In this document: in pieces, positions 7,418 through 15,461 of the stretch
How the letters are laid out: every line of letters starts with the position of its first letter
Numbering within the stretch: the first letter of the stretch is position 1
DNA from: JBHHUI01 sp965248775
GTDB taxonomy: Bacteria; Chloroflexota; Anaerolineae; Anaerolineales; JBHHUI01
Direction: 5' to 3'
Length of the DNA: 64,000 nt
Assembly (NCBI GenBank): GCA_965248775.1
Contig: OZ252150.1
Span: forward strand, 496,001 to 560,000
Translations under genes and position numbers: made by a program
Notes under the pieces: generated by a model
What the model saw: the letters and a program-made list of their open reading frames with translations, nothing else
Databases searched by the model: none
What the model was told of the DNA's origin: nothing

Positions 7418-8620
7418 ATGTCAGAACCACGTCCACTTTTGGATGGCGTCCGCATACTCGATCTTACACGAATTCTAGCGGGACCGTATTGCACACAGAT
7501 GCTTGGAGATCATGGTGCGGATGTGATCAAAATCGAACTACCTGGCAAGGGAGACGACACCCGCCGATGGGGGCCGCCATTTGCTGAAGGCGGCGAGTCC
7601 GCGTATTTCATCGCATCCAATCGCAATAAACGCAGCGTAACTCTCAATCTGAAATCCGAGCGCGGGCTTGAAATTTTAACCGATCTCATCCAGCAGAGCG
7701 ATGTGCTGATTGAAAATTTCCGAACCGGCACCCTGTCGCGCTGGGGGCTTGATTATGATCGTTTGCAGGAACTGCGCCCCGGTTTGATCTATTGCTCCAT
7801 CACCGGCTATGGTCAGGATGGTCCATATGCCGAGCGCCCCGGTTACGATTTTATGGCGCAGGCGCTCTCCGGATTTATGAGTGTGACCGGTCCGATTGAT
7901 GGTGAGCCTCAACGGGCCGGCATCGCCATCGCCGATCTCAGTGCGGGCATGTACGCCTGCAATGCTATTCTGGCAGCATTGTTTGCACGCGAGCGAACCG
8001 GCGCCGGCCAGCGCATTGACATCTCACTGCTCGAAGCACAAATCGGGTTACTCAGCTACGTTGTGAGTAATTACCTGATTTCGGGTGAGAAGCCGCGTCG
8101 CTTTGGCAACGGCCATCCGAATCTCTTCCCGTACGATGTTTTTAAAGCGCGTGACCAATACTTTGCAATTGCAATCGGAAACGAGACACAGTGGCAGAAA
8201 TTCTGCGAAACAATAGAGCAAACGGAATGGGCAACGGATGAACGCTTCGTAACGAATGCCGCGCGTGTTCAAAACCGGGACGAACTTCGCCCGCAATTGG
8301 AGGCGCTGTTTGCCGAACGAAGTGCTGAGGAGTGGATGGCGCTTTCTCGCGAGATTGGGGTCCCCTCTGCTCCGATCAACTCCATTGATCAAGTATTCGA
8401 GGACCCACACGTTCAGGCGCGCGGCATCCGAATGGAAGTAGAGCATCCCACTGCGGGCATGCTCCCTCTGGCGCGTTCACCAATCAATGTAATGACATCG
8501 CCTCCCAAAGTGCGCTATCCACCCCCACTGCTCGGCCAACATACAGACGAAGTGCTGCAAGAGCTGCTGGGCTATGGCGCCGCCGAGATCGAAAAATTAC
8601 GCGCAGCGAACATTGTTTAG
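7418..8620 (+). CDS. CaiB/BaiF family III CoA-transferase
   Basis: A 400-residue class III CoA-transferase. The start was placed at the ATG at 7418 because GGAGG lies 6 bases upstream and MSEPRPLLDGVRILDLTRIL matches the family N-terminus. Conserved features are RILAGPYCTQMLGDHGADVIKIE, the PGYDFMAQALSG segment and the probable catalytic Asp173 in AIADLSAGMYA. These enzymes move CoA between carboxylic acids through an aspartyl-CoA mixed anhydride. The specific acid cannot be read from sequence. It is translationally close-coupled to the downstream AlaX-like gene (9-base gap, its stop codon overlapping the next ribosome-binding site) and diverges from the coxM operon, so it may activate or unload an acid produced there. 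Confidence 0.9.
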   Translation: MSEPRPLLDGVRILDLTRILAGPYCTQMLGDHGADVIKIELPGKGDDTRRWGPPFAEGGESAYFIASNRNKRSVTLNLKSERGLEILTDLIQQSDVLIENFRTGTLSRWGLDYDRLQELRPGLIYCSITGYGQDGPYAERPGYDFMAQALSGFMSVTGPIDGEPQRAGIAIADLSAGMYACNAILAALFARERTGAGQRIDISLLEAQIGLLSYVVSNYLISGEKPRRFGNGHPNLFPYDVFKARDQYFAIAIGNETQWQKFCETIEQTEWATDERFVTNAARVQNRDELRPQLEALFAERSAEEWMALSREIGVPSAPINSIDQVFEDPHVQARGIRMEVEHPTAGMLPLARSPINVMTSPPKVRYPPPLLGQHTDEVLQELLGYGAAEIEKLRAANIV

Positions 8621-8629
8621 GAGAATACG

Positions 8630-9862
8630 GTGAAAGACAAACTGTACTGGGATGACGCTTACAAACTCATATTCGAAGCCGAAATTGTAAATCGTGTGGA
8701 CACAGATGATGCGTTAGGATTCGTGTTGAGCGGTACATATTTCTACCCGGAAGGGGGAGGCCAGCCTGCCGACAAAGGCAGCCTGGGTGAGGTACCTATT
8801 CAGGACGTGCAGGAAGTTGACGGGCGCATTGTGCATTACATTGCAGCCTCTGCTGCGCGCCAAGACGAATTCAATGCTGGTGCTAGTGTTTCCGGTGTGG
8901 TGGACGGCGATAATCGCAAACAGAATATGCGCGCCCATACAGGCGCACACCTACTCTTCGGCGCGGCGCGCAAACTCTTCAGCAAGTTGGAGTATGCCGG
9001 GTTTGATATCAATGCCGGTGGGGGATCGCTATACCTTGAGACCGACAGCGCCATTACACCGGGCTTGATGCACCGAATGTTGGAACGTGCCAACAGTGCT
9101 GTGGTGGACGATTTGTCTGTGGGGACGTATTTCGTCAAGCCCGAGGAGGTCGCAAACATCCCCGGCTGCGTTTGGAATGTGAAGCTGCCGCCCGATCAAG
9201 TGCGTATCGTCGAGATCGATGGCTGGGATGTGGCAGTGTGCAGCGGTACACATCTCGGAAAAACCATCGAGGTGGGGCCACTCGGGATTACCAACCGGGA
9301 GACGCATAAAAAGGGCGTCACGAGGCTGGACTATCTTGTTGGACGGGCCGCGGTGGACCATTTCACAGCCGCAGAGCGCGCAATGGGAGAAATGGGTTCA
9401 ATCCTGAACACCGCGCGTGATGAACTCACCACCGCGGCTACACGCATGGTGAACGCGGTACAGGAAGAACAAAAGCGCGCCCGCAAGTTACAGGATCAAC
9501 TTGCCGGTTATCGTTTGAAGGAGCTGCTTGCCGGGGGCGAGACAGTCGGCGAAACCACACTCATTACCGGCATCGTGCCGGATGTGAGTCAGAAGGCGTT
9601 GCAACCACTCGTCGCGCGTGCACTGAAAGAGCGCGAGAACACAATCGTAGCTTTGGTCGGGACAGGGGAGAAAGCATTTATCGTCGCCGGACGGAGCAAC
9701 GACCTCGGGCACGATATGCGGGAATCTGTCGTGGCGGTGGCGCGGCAACATGGCGGGGGAGGGGGCGGTGCGCCGCATTTGCTTTCGGCGGGCGGCATCA
9801 CATCTCCTGCTGAGCAAGTACTCGCCGATCTAAAGGTAGCGATACTTTCTGCGTTAACATAG
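8630..9862 (+). CDS. Alanyl-tRNA editing protein AlaX-like, long form with DHHA1 domain
   Basis: A 410-residue protein resembling the C-terminal half of AlaRS without the catalytic core. An N-terminal beta-barrel is followed by the editing domain with zinc motifs H103-TGA-H107 (HTGAH) and C204-SGT-H208 (CSGTH), a coiled-coil-like linker around residues 250-300, and a DHHA1 domain ending in a glycine-rich GGGGGGAPHLLSAGG stretch. It hydrolyses mischarged Ser- or Gly-tRNA(Ala), or in some clusters acts on a free substrate. The GTG start follows AGGAG formed at the end of the CoA-transferase gene. Its pairing with a CoA-transferase in a catabolic neighbourhood is curious and hints at a metabolic rather than translational role; that is only inference. 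Confidence 0.88.
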   Translation: MKDKLYWDDAYKLIFEAEIVNRVDTDDALGFVLSGTYFYPEGGGQPADKGSLGEVPIQDVQEVDGRIVHYIAASAARQDEFNAGASVSGVVDGDNRKQNMRAHTGAHLLFGAARKLFSKLEYAGFDINAGGGSLYLETDSAITPGLMHRMLERANSAVVDDLSVGTYFVKPEEVANIPGCVWNVKLPPDQVRIVEIDGWDVAVCSGTHLGKTIEVGPLGITNRETHKKGVTRLDYLVGRAAVDHFTAAERAMGEMGSILNTARDELTTAATRMVNAVQEEQKRARKLQDQLAGYRLKELLAGGETVGETTLITGIVPDVSQKALQPLVARALKERENTIVALVGTGEKAFIVAGRSNDLGHDMRESVVAVARQHGGGGGGAPHLLSAGGITSPAEQVLADLKVAILSALT

Positions 9863-9936
9863 CCCGCGCAGCCCGGGATCAGAATTCGCGCGGGTGCCAA
9901 AAATTGTGATTTATAAATTGACTATTGTTAATCCAT

Positions 9937-9966
9937 ATGGGCCGTTTCAATTCTGAAACGGCCCAT
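9937..9966. terminator. Perfect 13-bp hairpin, likely terminator or duplicated repeat
   Basis: ATGGGCCGTTTCA and TGAAACGGCCCAT flank a 4-base loop. An almost identical copy with the same flanks lies at 11846-11875. Each lies downstream (minus strand) of an SH3b lipoprotein paralogue, so the hairpin was probably duplicated with the gene. A clear U-tract is lacking in this copy. Confidence 0.5.
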
Positions 9967-10104
9967 GAAGTTAATCCATCGAAGAGTATGAATCCCGTGA
10001 AATCATTTCTGTTTAGTCCTCATTTGTTCCCGCAACAACCGACATGCGCGGAAGCTATCAATCAGTTTGCCCCTCTGCAAGTGTTCAATACAACTCAGCG
10101 CCTA

Positions 10105-11061
10105 CTAGCAACTCGGCAAAGCTGTGCCCGGACGAGCGCCACAGAACGGGACTGAACCATCGGTGGTGCCTTTGAATTGCTGGCCGCCTGGCTCCAGAGT
10201 CTAAGAGATTGGGCCGGTAGCACCCGCCACAGCAAATGTGCCAGTGAGCGTATCGCCGGTGACGGTTCCCGAGACGGTAACAGGGTCGTTTGCACCGATC
10301 TTATCAAGGATAAAAGAGCCGGTGACATTATTGCCGACCTGCGCCAGTATCAGGTCGGAACAAAGAAGTGGGGCTGCGCCGGGACAGGTCACGTTCCACG
10401 CTCCGTCCCACGGAATATCCGGCGTCGACGATGCCGTGACCGTCGCCGTGGAGGTTGCCGTAGCGGTGATGGGGAGCGGCGTGTTGGTGGCCGTCGCAGT
10501 TGCCGCTGCGGTCGCCGTGTTGGTGGGCGTTGAGGTGTAGGTCGCGGGTGAGCTAACGATCGGCAAGCTGTTGACGTCGCCGCTGGTCGTCACCGTTGAG
10601 GCCGCGATCCAGGCCTTCCCACCCACGCCCGCCGGAAAAGTAATCTGGTACCAGGTGCCCGTAGGGTCTTTACCTTCGATGGTTGCCGACTGCCCGTTGA
10701 GCAAGGCGCCGACGCCCTTGAAGTCGGTGCTGGGTCCCTCGCGTACGTTGGCATCCACGTTGGCGGTTACTCCGGGCGCACCGGGAACGGTGGGCGGTGG
10801 CTCTATCGTATTGGTGGGAGGTGGCACCTCCGTGGCGGTGGACGCTTCGTCACCTTGAGTCTCCCCACCGCTCGTATCGCCCCCGCTGGCAGCGTCAGCA
10901 GTCTTTTGCGCTTGGCCAAGTATCGTTTCGAAGGTCGCTGTCAGCTCCGGCCCGGAGAGTTCATCCGATGAGCCAAACAGCGCATAGGCCTGCATAAATA
11001 GGGCTGCGATGACGAGCATTTTCAACAGACGTTTGGAAGGGTGCCTGGAGCGCTGGAGCAT
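10105..11061 (-). pseudogene. SH3b-domain exported protein, amber codon near the C-terminus
   Basis: From the ATG at 11061 (GGGAGAAA upstream) it encodes an N-terminal hydrophobic export signal, a Gly/Ser/Thr-rich linker, an SH3b domain (VTANVDANVREGPSTDFKG, about residues 98-170), a long Thr/Pro/Ala linker and a C-terminal beta domain beginning DIPWDGAWNVTCPGA. The frame stops at a TAG at 10201-10203. The related copy at 11177-11527 has TGG there, and after the TAG the frame continues TLEPGGQQFKGT ... PFCGARPGTALPSC, matching the paralogue, to a stop at 10105. This is therefore a Trp-to-amber change that removes about 32 residues. The truncated 286-residue product may still be made. Its role, probably cell-envelope binding, is unknown. 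Confidence 0.7.
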
Positions 11062-11176
11062 GACTATTTCTCCCTATAATATTTCGTTGAATGTTGGGTA
11101 TAGCAGCGGTGCTCGGCTCAAGCCGTGAGCGCCTTGCTGTGGCAATGGCAATGCATATATACCAATACTGCTCCTA

Positions 11177-11527
11177 CTAGCAACTCGGCAAAGCTGTGCC
11201 CGGACGGGTGCCACAGAACGGCATGTCGAATACCGGCAATAACAGATTCGAACCGCCGAGTGAGGCCCACGTGCCCTTGAATTGCTGGCCGCTCGGCTCC
11301 AGAGTCCAAGAGAATGGGCGGCTAGCTCTAGGAGCGAAAGTGTAAGTGCCGGTGAGCGTATCGCCGGTGACGGTTCCCGAGACGGTAGCAGTTAAGTTTG
11401 CACCGATCTTATCAAAGATAAAAGATCCGGTGACATTATCGCCGACCTGTACCAGTACCAGGTCGGAACAAAGAAGTGGGGCTGCGCCGGGACAGGTCAC
11501 GTTCCACGCTCCGTTCCAGGGAATATC
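11177..11527 (-). pseudogene. C-terminal fragment of a third SH3b lipoprotein paralogue, joined to a transposase fragment
   Basis: The fragment starts exactly at DIPWNGAWNVTCPGA, has the intact Trp of SWTLEPSGQQ and ends PFCGTRPGTALPSC. It closely matches the C-terminal domain encoded at 10105-10440, but the signal, SH3b domain and linker are missing. Upstream it is fused in frame to a transposase N-terminal fragment (11528-11782). An open reading frame from the ATG at 11620 would make a 147-residue chimera, but no ribosome-binding site is evident for it. Confidence 0.7.
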
Positions 11528-11782
11528 CGCCTCGTCCGTATGCGGCTTCTCTTCAATGCTGTCATCAAATGCTAAGACCGCATCCGGCGCCTGGACCCGC
11601 CGTACTTCCGGCTTGACCATGCGCCACTAATCTTTGGCTGTCAACTTCTCGCTTGCCAGCATCCGAGTGATTTTGTCATGACTGATTTCATTGTCCACCG
11701 CCCGCGACATGCCCGTCGCTGTCGTTGGCCCGAATGAAGCCAGCAAATAATCCGTATACAATTCAAACAGGTGTCGATCCAT
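11528..11782 (-). pseudogene. N-terminal fragment of an IS701/IS4-like DDE transposase
   Basis: From the ATG at 11782 (GGAGG upstream) the frame reads MDRHLFELYTDYLLASFGPT, then ATGMSRAVDNEISHDKITRM, then a TAG stop, and continues WRMVKPEVRRVQ ... VLAFDDSIEEKPHTDE. ISHDKITR and the DDSIEEKP segment (first catalytic Asp) identify a DDE transposase of the IS701/IS4 superfamily. The rest is absent and the frame runs directly into the lipoprotein fragment. The TAG stands where relatives have Leu. This is a deletion remnant of an insertion sequence; its terminal repeats were not identified. Confidence 0.72.
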
Positions 11783-11845
11783 GTTTCCCTCCTGGTTGAT
11801 TTAACACCTTTCTAACCGGCTGCGTAACATCAGTTGTTAATCAAA

Positions 11846-11875
11846 ATGGGCCGTTTCAACTCTGAAACGGCCCAT
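11846..11875 (-). terminator. Perfect 13-bp hairpin followed by a T-rich tract (minus strand)
   Basis: ATGGGCCGTTTCA/TGAAACGGCCCAT with loop ACTC lies about 70 bases after the stop of the lipoprotein gene at 11944. Read on the minus strand it is followed by TTTTGATT, so it can act as an intrinsic terminator. It duplicates the hairpin at 9937-9966 including flanking bases. Confidence 0.6.
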
Positions 11876-11943
11876 GAAGTCATTCTATTGAAAACTCCAT
11901 CTCCTTCGAAGTTCTTAAATCCTGCGAATCACATCTATTGATC

Positions 11944-12954
11944 TCAGCAACCCACAAATGGGGCAGCCGGGCGCGAGCCGCAGAACGGCAATCCGGCCCA
12001 GGTTCCTGTCCATTGTTGATCAACAAATGTACCGCCGCCTGTCAGAGTAACCGTGAATGCCTCAGGCGTCCCTCCCGCGAGTGTGATCGTACCGGTGAGA
12101 GTTTTGCCGGATAAGGTACCCACGAGAGTCGCAACAATGCTGCCTGACCCATCGTCCCAGTTAAATGAGCCAGAGACGTTACTTCCGGACTCAGTCAGTA
12201 CCGTCGGGAAACAAGTGTCCGGAGGGCATTCCAAGTCCCACGTTCCGGCCCAGAGAGGCTCCGGTGTTGCTGTATCTGCACTCGTAGCTGTAGCCGTTGG
12301 AGTGGGTGTAGCGGTTGGCGTCGATGTTGGCGTCGATGTATAGGTCGCGGGCGAATTGACCACGGGAACGCTATTGACATCTCCGCTCGTCGTAACGACG
12401 GATGCTGCGATCCAAGCCTTGCCACCCGGCCCTGCTGTGAAAATAATAAAGAACCAGGTGCCCGTAGGGTCCTTACCTTCGATGGTCGCCGACTGCCCGT
12501 TGAGCAAGACGCCGACCCCTTTGAAATTCGTGCTAGGACCTTCGCGCACGTTGGCGTTAACGTTGGCGGTCACAGCTGGCGCACCGGGAACGGTGGGGGC
12601 CGGCGGGACTGTCGCTGTGGGCGGGCCCTCCGGGGTGGAAGTAGGGGCCTCTACCGCATCGTCACCTTGAGTCTCCCCACCACCTGTATCGCCTCCGCTA
12701 GTATCGCCCCCGCTGGGAGCGTTTTCAGTTTGCACTTGATTAACAACTGCGTTGTAGGTCGCTGTCAGCTCGGGTCCGGAGAGTTCTTCAGTCCCACCCC
12801 CGCCTAAGTTGCAAGACATAACAATTAGACCAGCAACCATTATCATTTTCAGAGTACGACTCTTGTACCCCTCTGGAGATTTCGCCTTCAGATAGATCTG
12901 TCCTGGACTTTTGTAGCGCGTTTTTGTTTGCGAAAATAGATTCACTGATTTCAA
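11944..12954 (-). CDS. SH3b-domain lipoprotein
   Basis: The intact member of the paralogue array. The longer open frame begins at 12999, but a TTG at 12954 with GAGGAG about 10 bases upstream is the better start. It has a positively charged N-terminus and a hydrophobic segment ending in the lipobox VMSC, then a low-complexity Gly/Ser/Thr linker, an SH3b domain (VTANVNANVREGPSTNFKG), a long Thr/Pro linker (TPTSTPTATPTPTATA) and a C-terminal beta-rich domain starting PLWAGTWDLECPPD and ending LPFCGSRP...GC. Paired cysteines may form a disulfide. It is probably anchored outside the membrane with the SH3b domain contacting peptidoglycan. Its C-terminal domain is related to but diverged from the other two copies. 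Confidence 0.8.
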   Translation of the reverse strand: MKSVNLFSQTKTRYKSPGQIYLKAKSPEGYKSRTLKMIMVAGLIVMSCNLGGGGTEELSGPELTATYNAVVNQVQTENAPSGGDTSGGDTGGGETQGDDAVEAPTSTPEGPPTATVPPAPTVPGAPAVTANVNANVREGPSTNFKGVGVLLNGQSATIEGKDPTGTWFFIIFTAGPGGKAWIAASVVTTSGDVNSVPVVNSPATYTSTPTSTPTATPTPTATATSADTATPEPLWAGTWDLECPPDTCFPTVLTESGSNVSGSFNWDDGSGSIVATLVGTLSGKTLTGTITLAGGTPEAFTVTLTGGGTFVDQQWTGTWAGLPFCGSRPAAPFVGC

Positions 12955-13184
12955 GGTATTAAATCTCCTCAAATTTAATATAAAAACTCCGGAGCCCAAG
13001 TGGACGAACAGATGATGTTCGGTTGGGCAGATCGGATAGCCAGATTATTATACTGGACTCTCAATCTAACGAGAATCTCCATCAAGCGGTATCACATCCT
13101 CTGCCCAGCAAGCATTCTCCGAATTACGAGCGGCGCGCGAACCAAGCTCGGGTTAATTAAACGCGTCGATGTAATTTATTTTCA

Positions 13185-13201
13185 GGTACCTGGCACCTGT
13201 C
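13185..13201. repeat. AGGTACCTGGCACCTGT motif, one of an inverted pair flanking the amidohydrolase gene
   Basis: AGGTACCTGGCACCTGT lies 10 bases past the amidohydrolase stop, and the inverted counterpart TCAGGTGCCTGGTACT lies at 14612-14627 just upstream of its start. Other CAGG/GCCAGAC variants are near 14690 and 38970. It is a short dispersed repeat of unknown role. Confidence 0.45.
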
Positions 13202-13211
13202 GCGGTTCTCC

Positions 13212-14570
13212 TCAGTTGGCCTCGTTGATCAATGTTTCTGAAATCTTATTGTGGCGTTCTATGATCACTGGCAAATCAATGGTCGTGAGCCGGCCCTGGT
13301 CCACAACCAACTTTCCATTGATTACCGAATAGTTAACATTGACCGGGTGGCAGAATATCAAGGCGGCGACCAGATCTGCCGATGTGCCACTAAATCCGAT
13401 CTGCTGCAGGTCGTATGCTACGAAGTCTGCGGCCATGCCGGGCACCAGCGCGCCAATCTCTTCTCGGCCAAGAACTTTTGCACCACCACGTGTGGCAACT
13501 TGCAGCGCCTCGCGTGCCCTAAGTGCGCCCGGTCCACCGAGCACTCTTTGCAGTAGCAGCGCCTGGCGGGCCTCCGCCAGCAAGTGTCCGGCGTCGTTCG
13601 CGGCGGCTCCGTCGACGCCAAGCCCAACCGGCACACCGTGATCAAGCATCTTTCGAAGAGGCGCGATACCGGCAGCCGTGCGCATGTTTGAGTTCGGGCA
13701 ATGGCAGACGCCCGTGCCGGTGCGGGCAAACAAACCCATTTCTTCGTCATTGAGCATCACGCAATGGGCGTGCCAAACATCGTCGCCAATCCAGCCCATA
13801 TCCTCGGCGTACTCGCCGGGGCGCATCCCAAATTTCTCGCGACTGTAGACAATGTCTTCGGGACTCTCGGCCAGGTGCGTGTGCAAGCGCACGCCATAAG
13901 AACGTGCCAGCTCTGCACTCGCGCGCATCAGGTCCTGTGTAATACTGAACGGTGAGCAGGGTGCCAGGCCCACCCGCAACATGGCAAACTGCTCGGGATC
14001 GTGATACGTCTCGATCAGCCGTTGCGAGTCCTTCAAGATATCGGGTTCTTCTTCGACGACCCGATCAGGTGGCAGGCCGCCTTTACTTTCCCCCACACTC
14101 ATGCTACCGCGCATGGCGTGAAAACGAATACCTATTTCTTGAGCCGCTTCGATTTCGTCATCGAGGCGGCAGTCGTTCGGATAAATGTAGAGGTGGTCAC
14201 TGGCAGTCGTGCAACCGGAAAGGATCAGTTCGGCGAGTCCGGTAAGTGTTGATATGTAAATGGCCTCACTCGTGAGACCCGCCCAAATGGGATACATGGC
14301 CTGCAGCCATCCAAATAGTTCCGAATCCTGCCCGGCCGGGATCACGCGAGTCAGCCCTTGGTACAGGTGATGATGCGTGTTCACCAGACCCGGCATTACA
14401 ATGTGCCCGGCCATATCGAGAATCGTATCAGCATGGGTGGGTAACTCAGAGCTAAGGCCCACTTGTTCGACCACATTGTCACGAACGAAGAGACCGCCAG
14501 CCTCGATTTCCCGCCCCTCGCTGTCCATCGTAACCAGCATATCTGCATTGCGCACGAGTAGAGTGGACAT
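13212..14570 (-). CDS. Amidohydrolase, 8-oxoguanine deaminase-like
   Basis: A 452-residue metal-dependent hydrolase of the cytosine/guanine-deaminase group. The metal-binding HxH is His66/His68 in GLVNTHHHLYQGLTR, followed by THLAES (about residue 235), WHAHCVMLNDEE (His of the active site), CHCPNSNMR and the metal Asp in VGLGVDGAAANDAGHL. LYQGLTR and NDAGHLLAE are typical of 8-oxoguanine deaminases, which form uric acid from 8-oxoguanine. GGAGGGCAAAC precedes the ATG at 14570. It stands alone on the minus strand between the lipoprotein array and a GNAT gene. Together with the hydroxylase, amidase and FdrA/DUF1116 operon 6 kb away it supports purine or related heterocycle catabolism. The exact substrate is inferred. 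Confidence 0.85.
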   Translation of the reverse strand: MSTLLVRNADMLVTMDSEGREIEAGGLFVRDNVVEQVGLSSELPTHADTILDMAGHIVMPGLVNTHHHLYQGLTRVIPAGQDSELFGWLQAMYPIWAGLTSEAIYISTLTGLAELILSGCTTASDHLYIYPNDCRLDDEIEAAQEIGIRFHAMRGSMSVGESKGGLPPDRVVEEEPDILKDSQRLIETYHDPEQFAMLRVGLAPCSPFSITQDLMRASAELARSYGVRLHTHLAESPEDIVYSREKFGMRPGEYAEDMGWIGDDVWHAHCVMLNDEEMGLFARTGTGVCHCPNSNMRTAAGIAPLRKMLDHGVPVGLGVDGAAANDAGHLLAEARQALLLQRVLGGPGALRAREALQVATRGGAKVLGREEIGALVPGMAADFVAYDLQQIGFSGTSADLVAALIFCHPVNVNYSVINGKLVVDQGRLTTIDLPVIIERHNKISETLINEAN

Positions 14571-14656
14571 GTTTGCCCTCCTGAAATGTCAGTAGCAAAA
14601 TAGAATTGTGAGTCAGGTGCCTGGTACTTCATTCAATAGTAGCCGATCGCGAGATA

Positions 14657-14697
14657 AATTCGTATTTGGCCTTTACTGTTCAAGAGCCAGGCATCTA
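14657..14697. repeat. Dispersed repeat AAATTCGTATTTGGCCTTT plus AGCCAGGCA
   Basis: The string AAATTCGTATTTGGCCTTT followed about 10 bases later by a GCCAGGCAT motif is repeated at 38944-38985 as AAATTCGTGTTTGGCCTTT with GCCAGACAC. Both copies are intergenic. The 14571-14857 interval otherwise shows nothing recognisable. Confidence 0.5.
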
Positions 14698-14857
14698 CAG
14701 CCAATCTGAAACGCATAAGGTTGATGGGGTGGTTATTAATCGCGGGTCCGCGCGAACTCTGCCATCATGTAGCTCCGATAGATTTCTTTTGTCACTGGCC
14801 CATGCATCGAAGAACGCCTTATTCGGGCGGTTTAGATTGTGGTACGCTCAGAACGAA

Positions 14858-15379
14858 ATGCCAATCGTAACAACAGCGCGTTTAATCCTGCGCCCTTTCC
14901 GAGTGGAAGATGCAAACCCACTGCACAAAATTCTCAGCGAAACAGATATCCTGAGATACTTTCCCAAACCCGAAGCGCCTTCGTTGGAAAGCGTGGAGAG
15001 ATTGATCCGGAGGCAGCAAAGACATTGGAAAGAACATGATTACGGCTGGTGGGCCGTGGCTCTTAAATCAGATCCCCAAAGAGAGATTGTGGGCTGGAAT
15101 GGTCTCCAGTATCTGCCGTTCACTGATGAAATCGAGATTGGCTACCTTCTTCGAAAAGATCTCTGGGCACAGGGATTGACGACGGAAGCAGCGGCTGCGA
15201 GCCTGCGGTACGGCTTCGAACAACTTAAAATCCCTACAATAATTGCTGTTGCCCACCTGGAAAATCTCAGTTCGCAGCGCGTGTTACTAAAAATAGGGAT
15301 GACTTTAACTGGGCAGACCGTATATTTTGGGATGGAAGTTAACCGCTTTATCCTCAACCGGCCGGATGCACATATCTAG
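14858..15379 (+). CDS. GNAT N-acetyltransferase (RimJ/RimL type)
   Basis: A 173-residue acetyltransferase. The open frame extends upstream to 14666 but the family N-terminus is MPIVTTARLILRPFRVEDAN, so the ATG at 14858 is chosen. Motif A is present as IGYLLRKDLWAQGLTTEAAA (the acetyl-CoA pyrophosphate loop is variant), followed by HLENLSSQRVLLKIGM, the conserved N-x-x-S-x-R-V-L-K-x-G signature. It resembles ribosomal-protein or small-molecule acetyltransferases; the substrate is unknown. No convincing ribosome-binding site precedes the ATG. It is monocistronic. Confidence 0.82.
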   Translation: MPIVTTARLILRPFRVEDANPLHKILSETDILRYFPKPEAPSLESVERLIRRQQRHWKEHDYGWWAVALKSDPQREIVGWNGLQYLPFTDEIEIGYLLRKDLWAQGLTTEAAAASLRYGFEQLKIPTIIAVAHLENLSSQRVLLKIGMTLTGQTVYFGMEVNRFILNRPDAHI

Positions 15380-15461
15380 CCAAATACTGTTGCGATCGTG
15401 GGACGGGGTTATCCAGCGTCGCCGCGTACTTGCGCGCTAACTAAGATAAAATGATGTCGCA

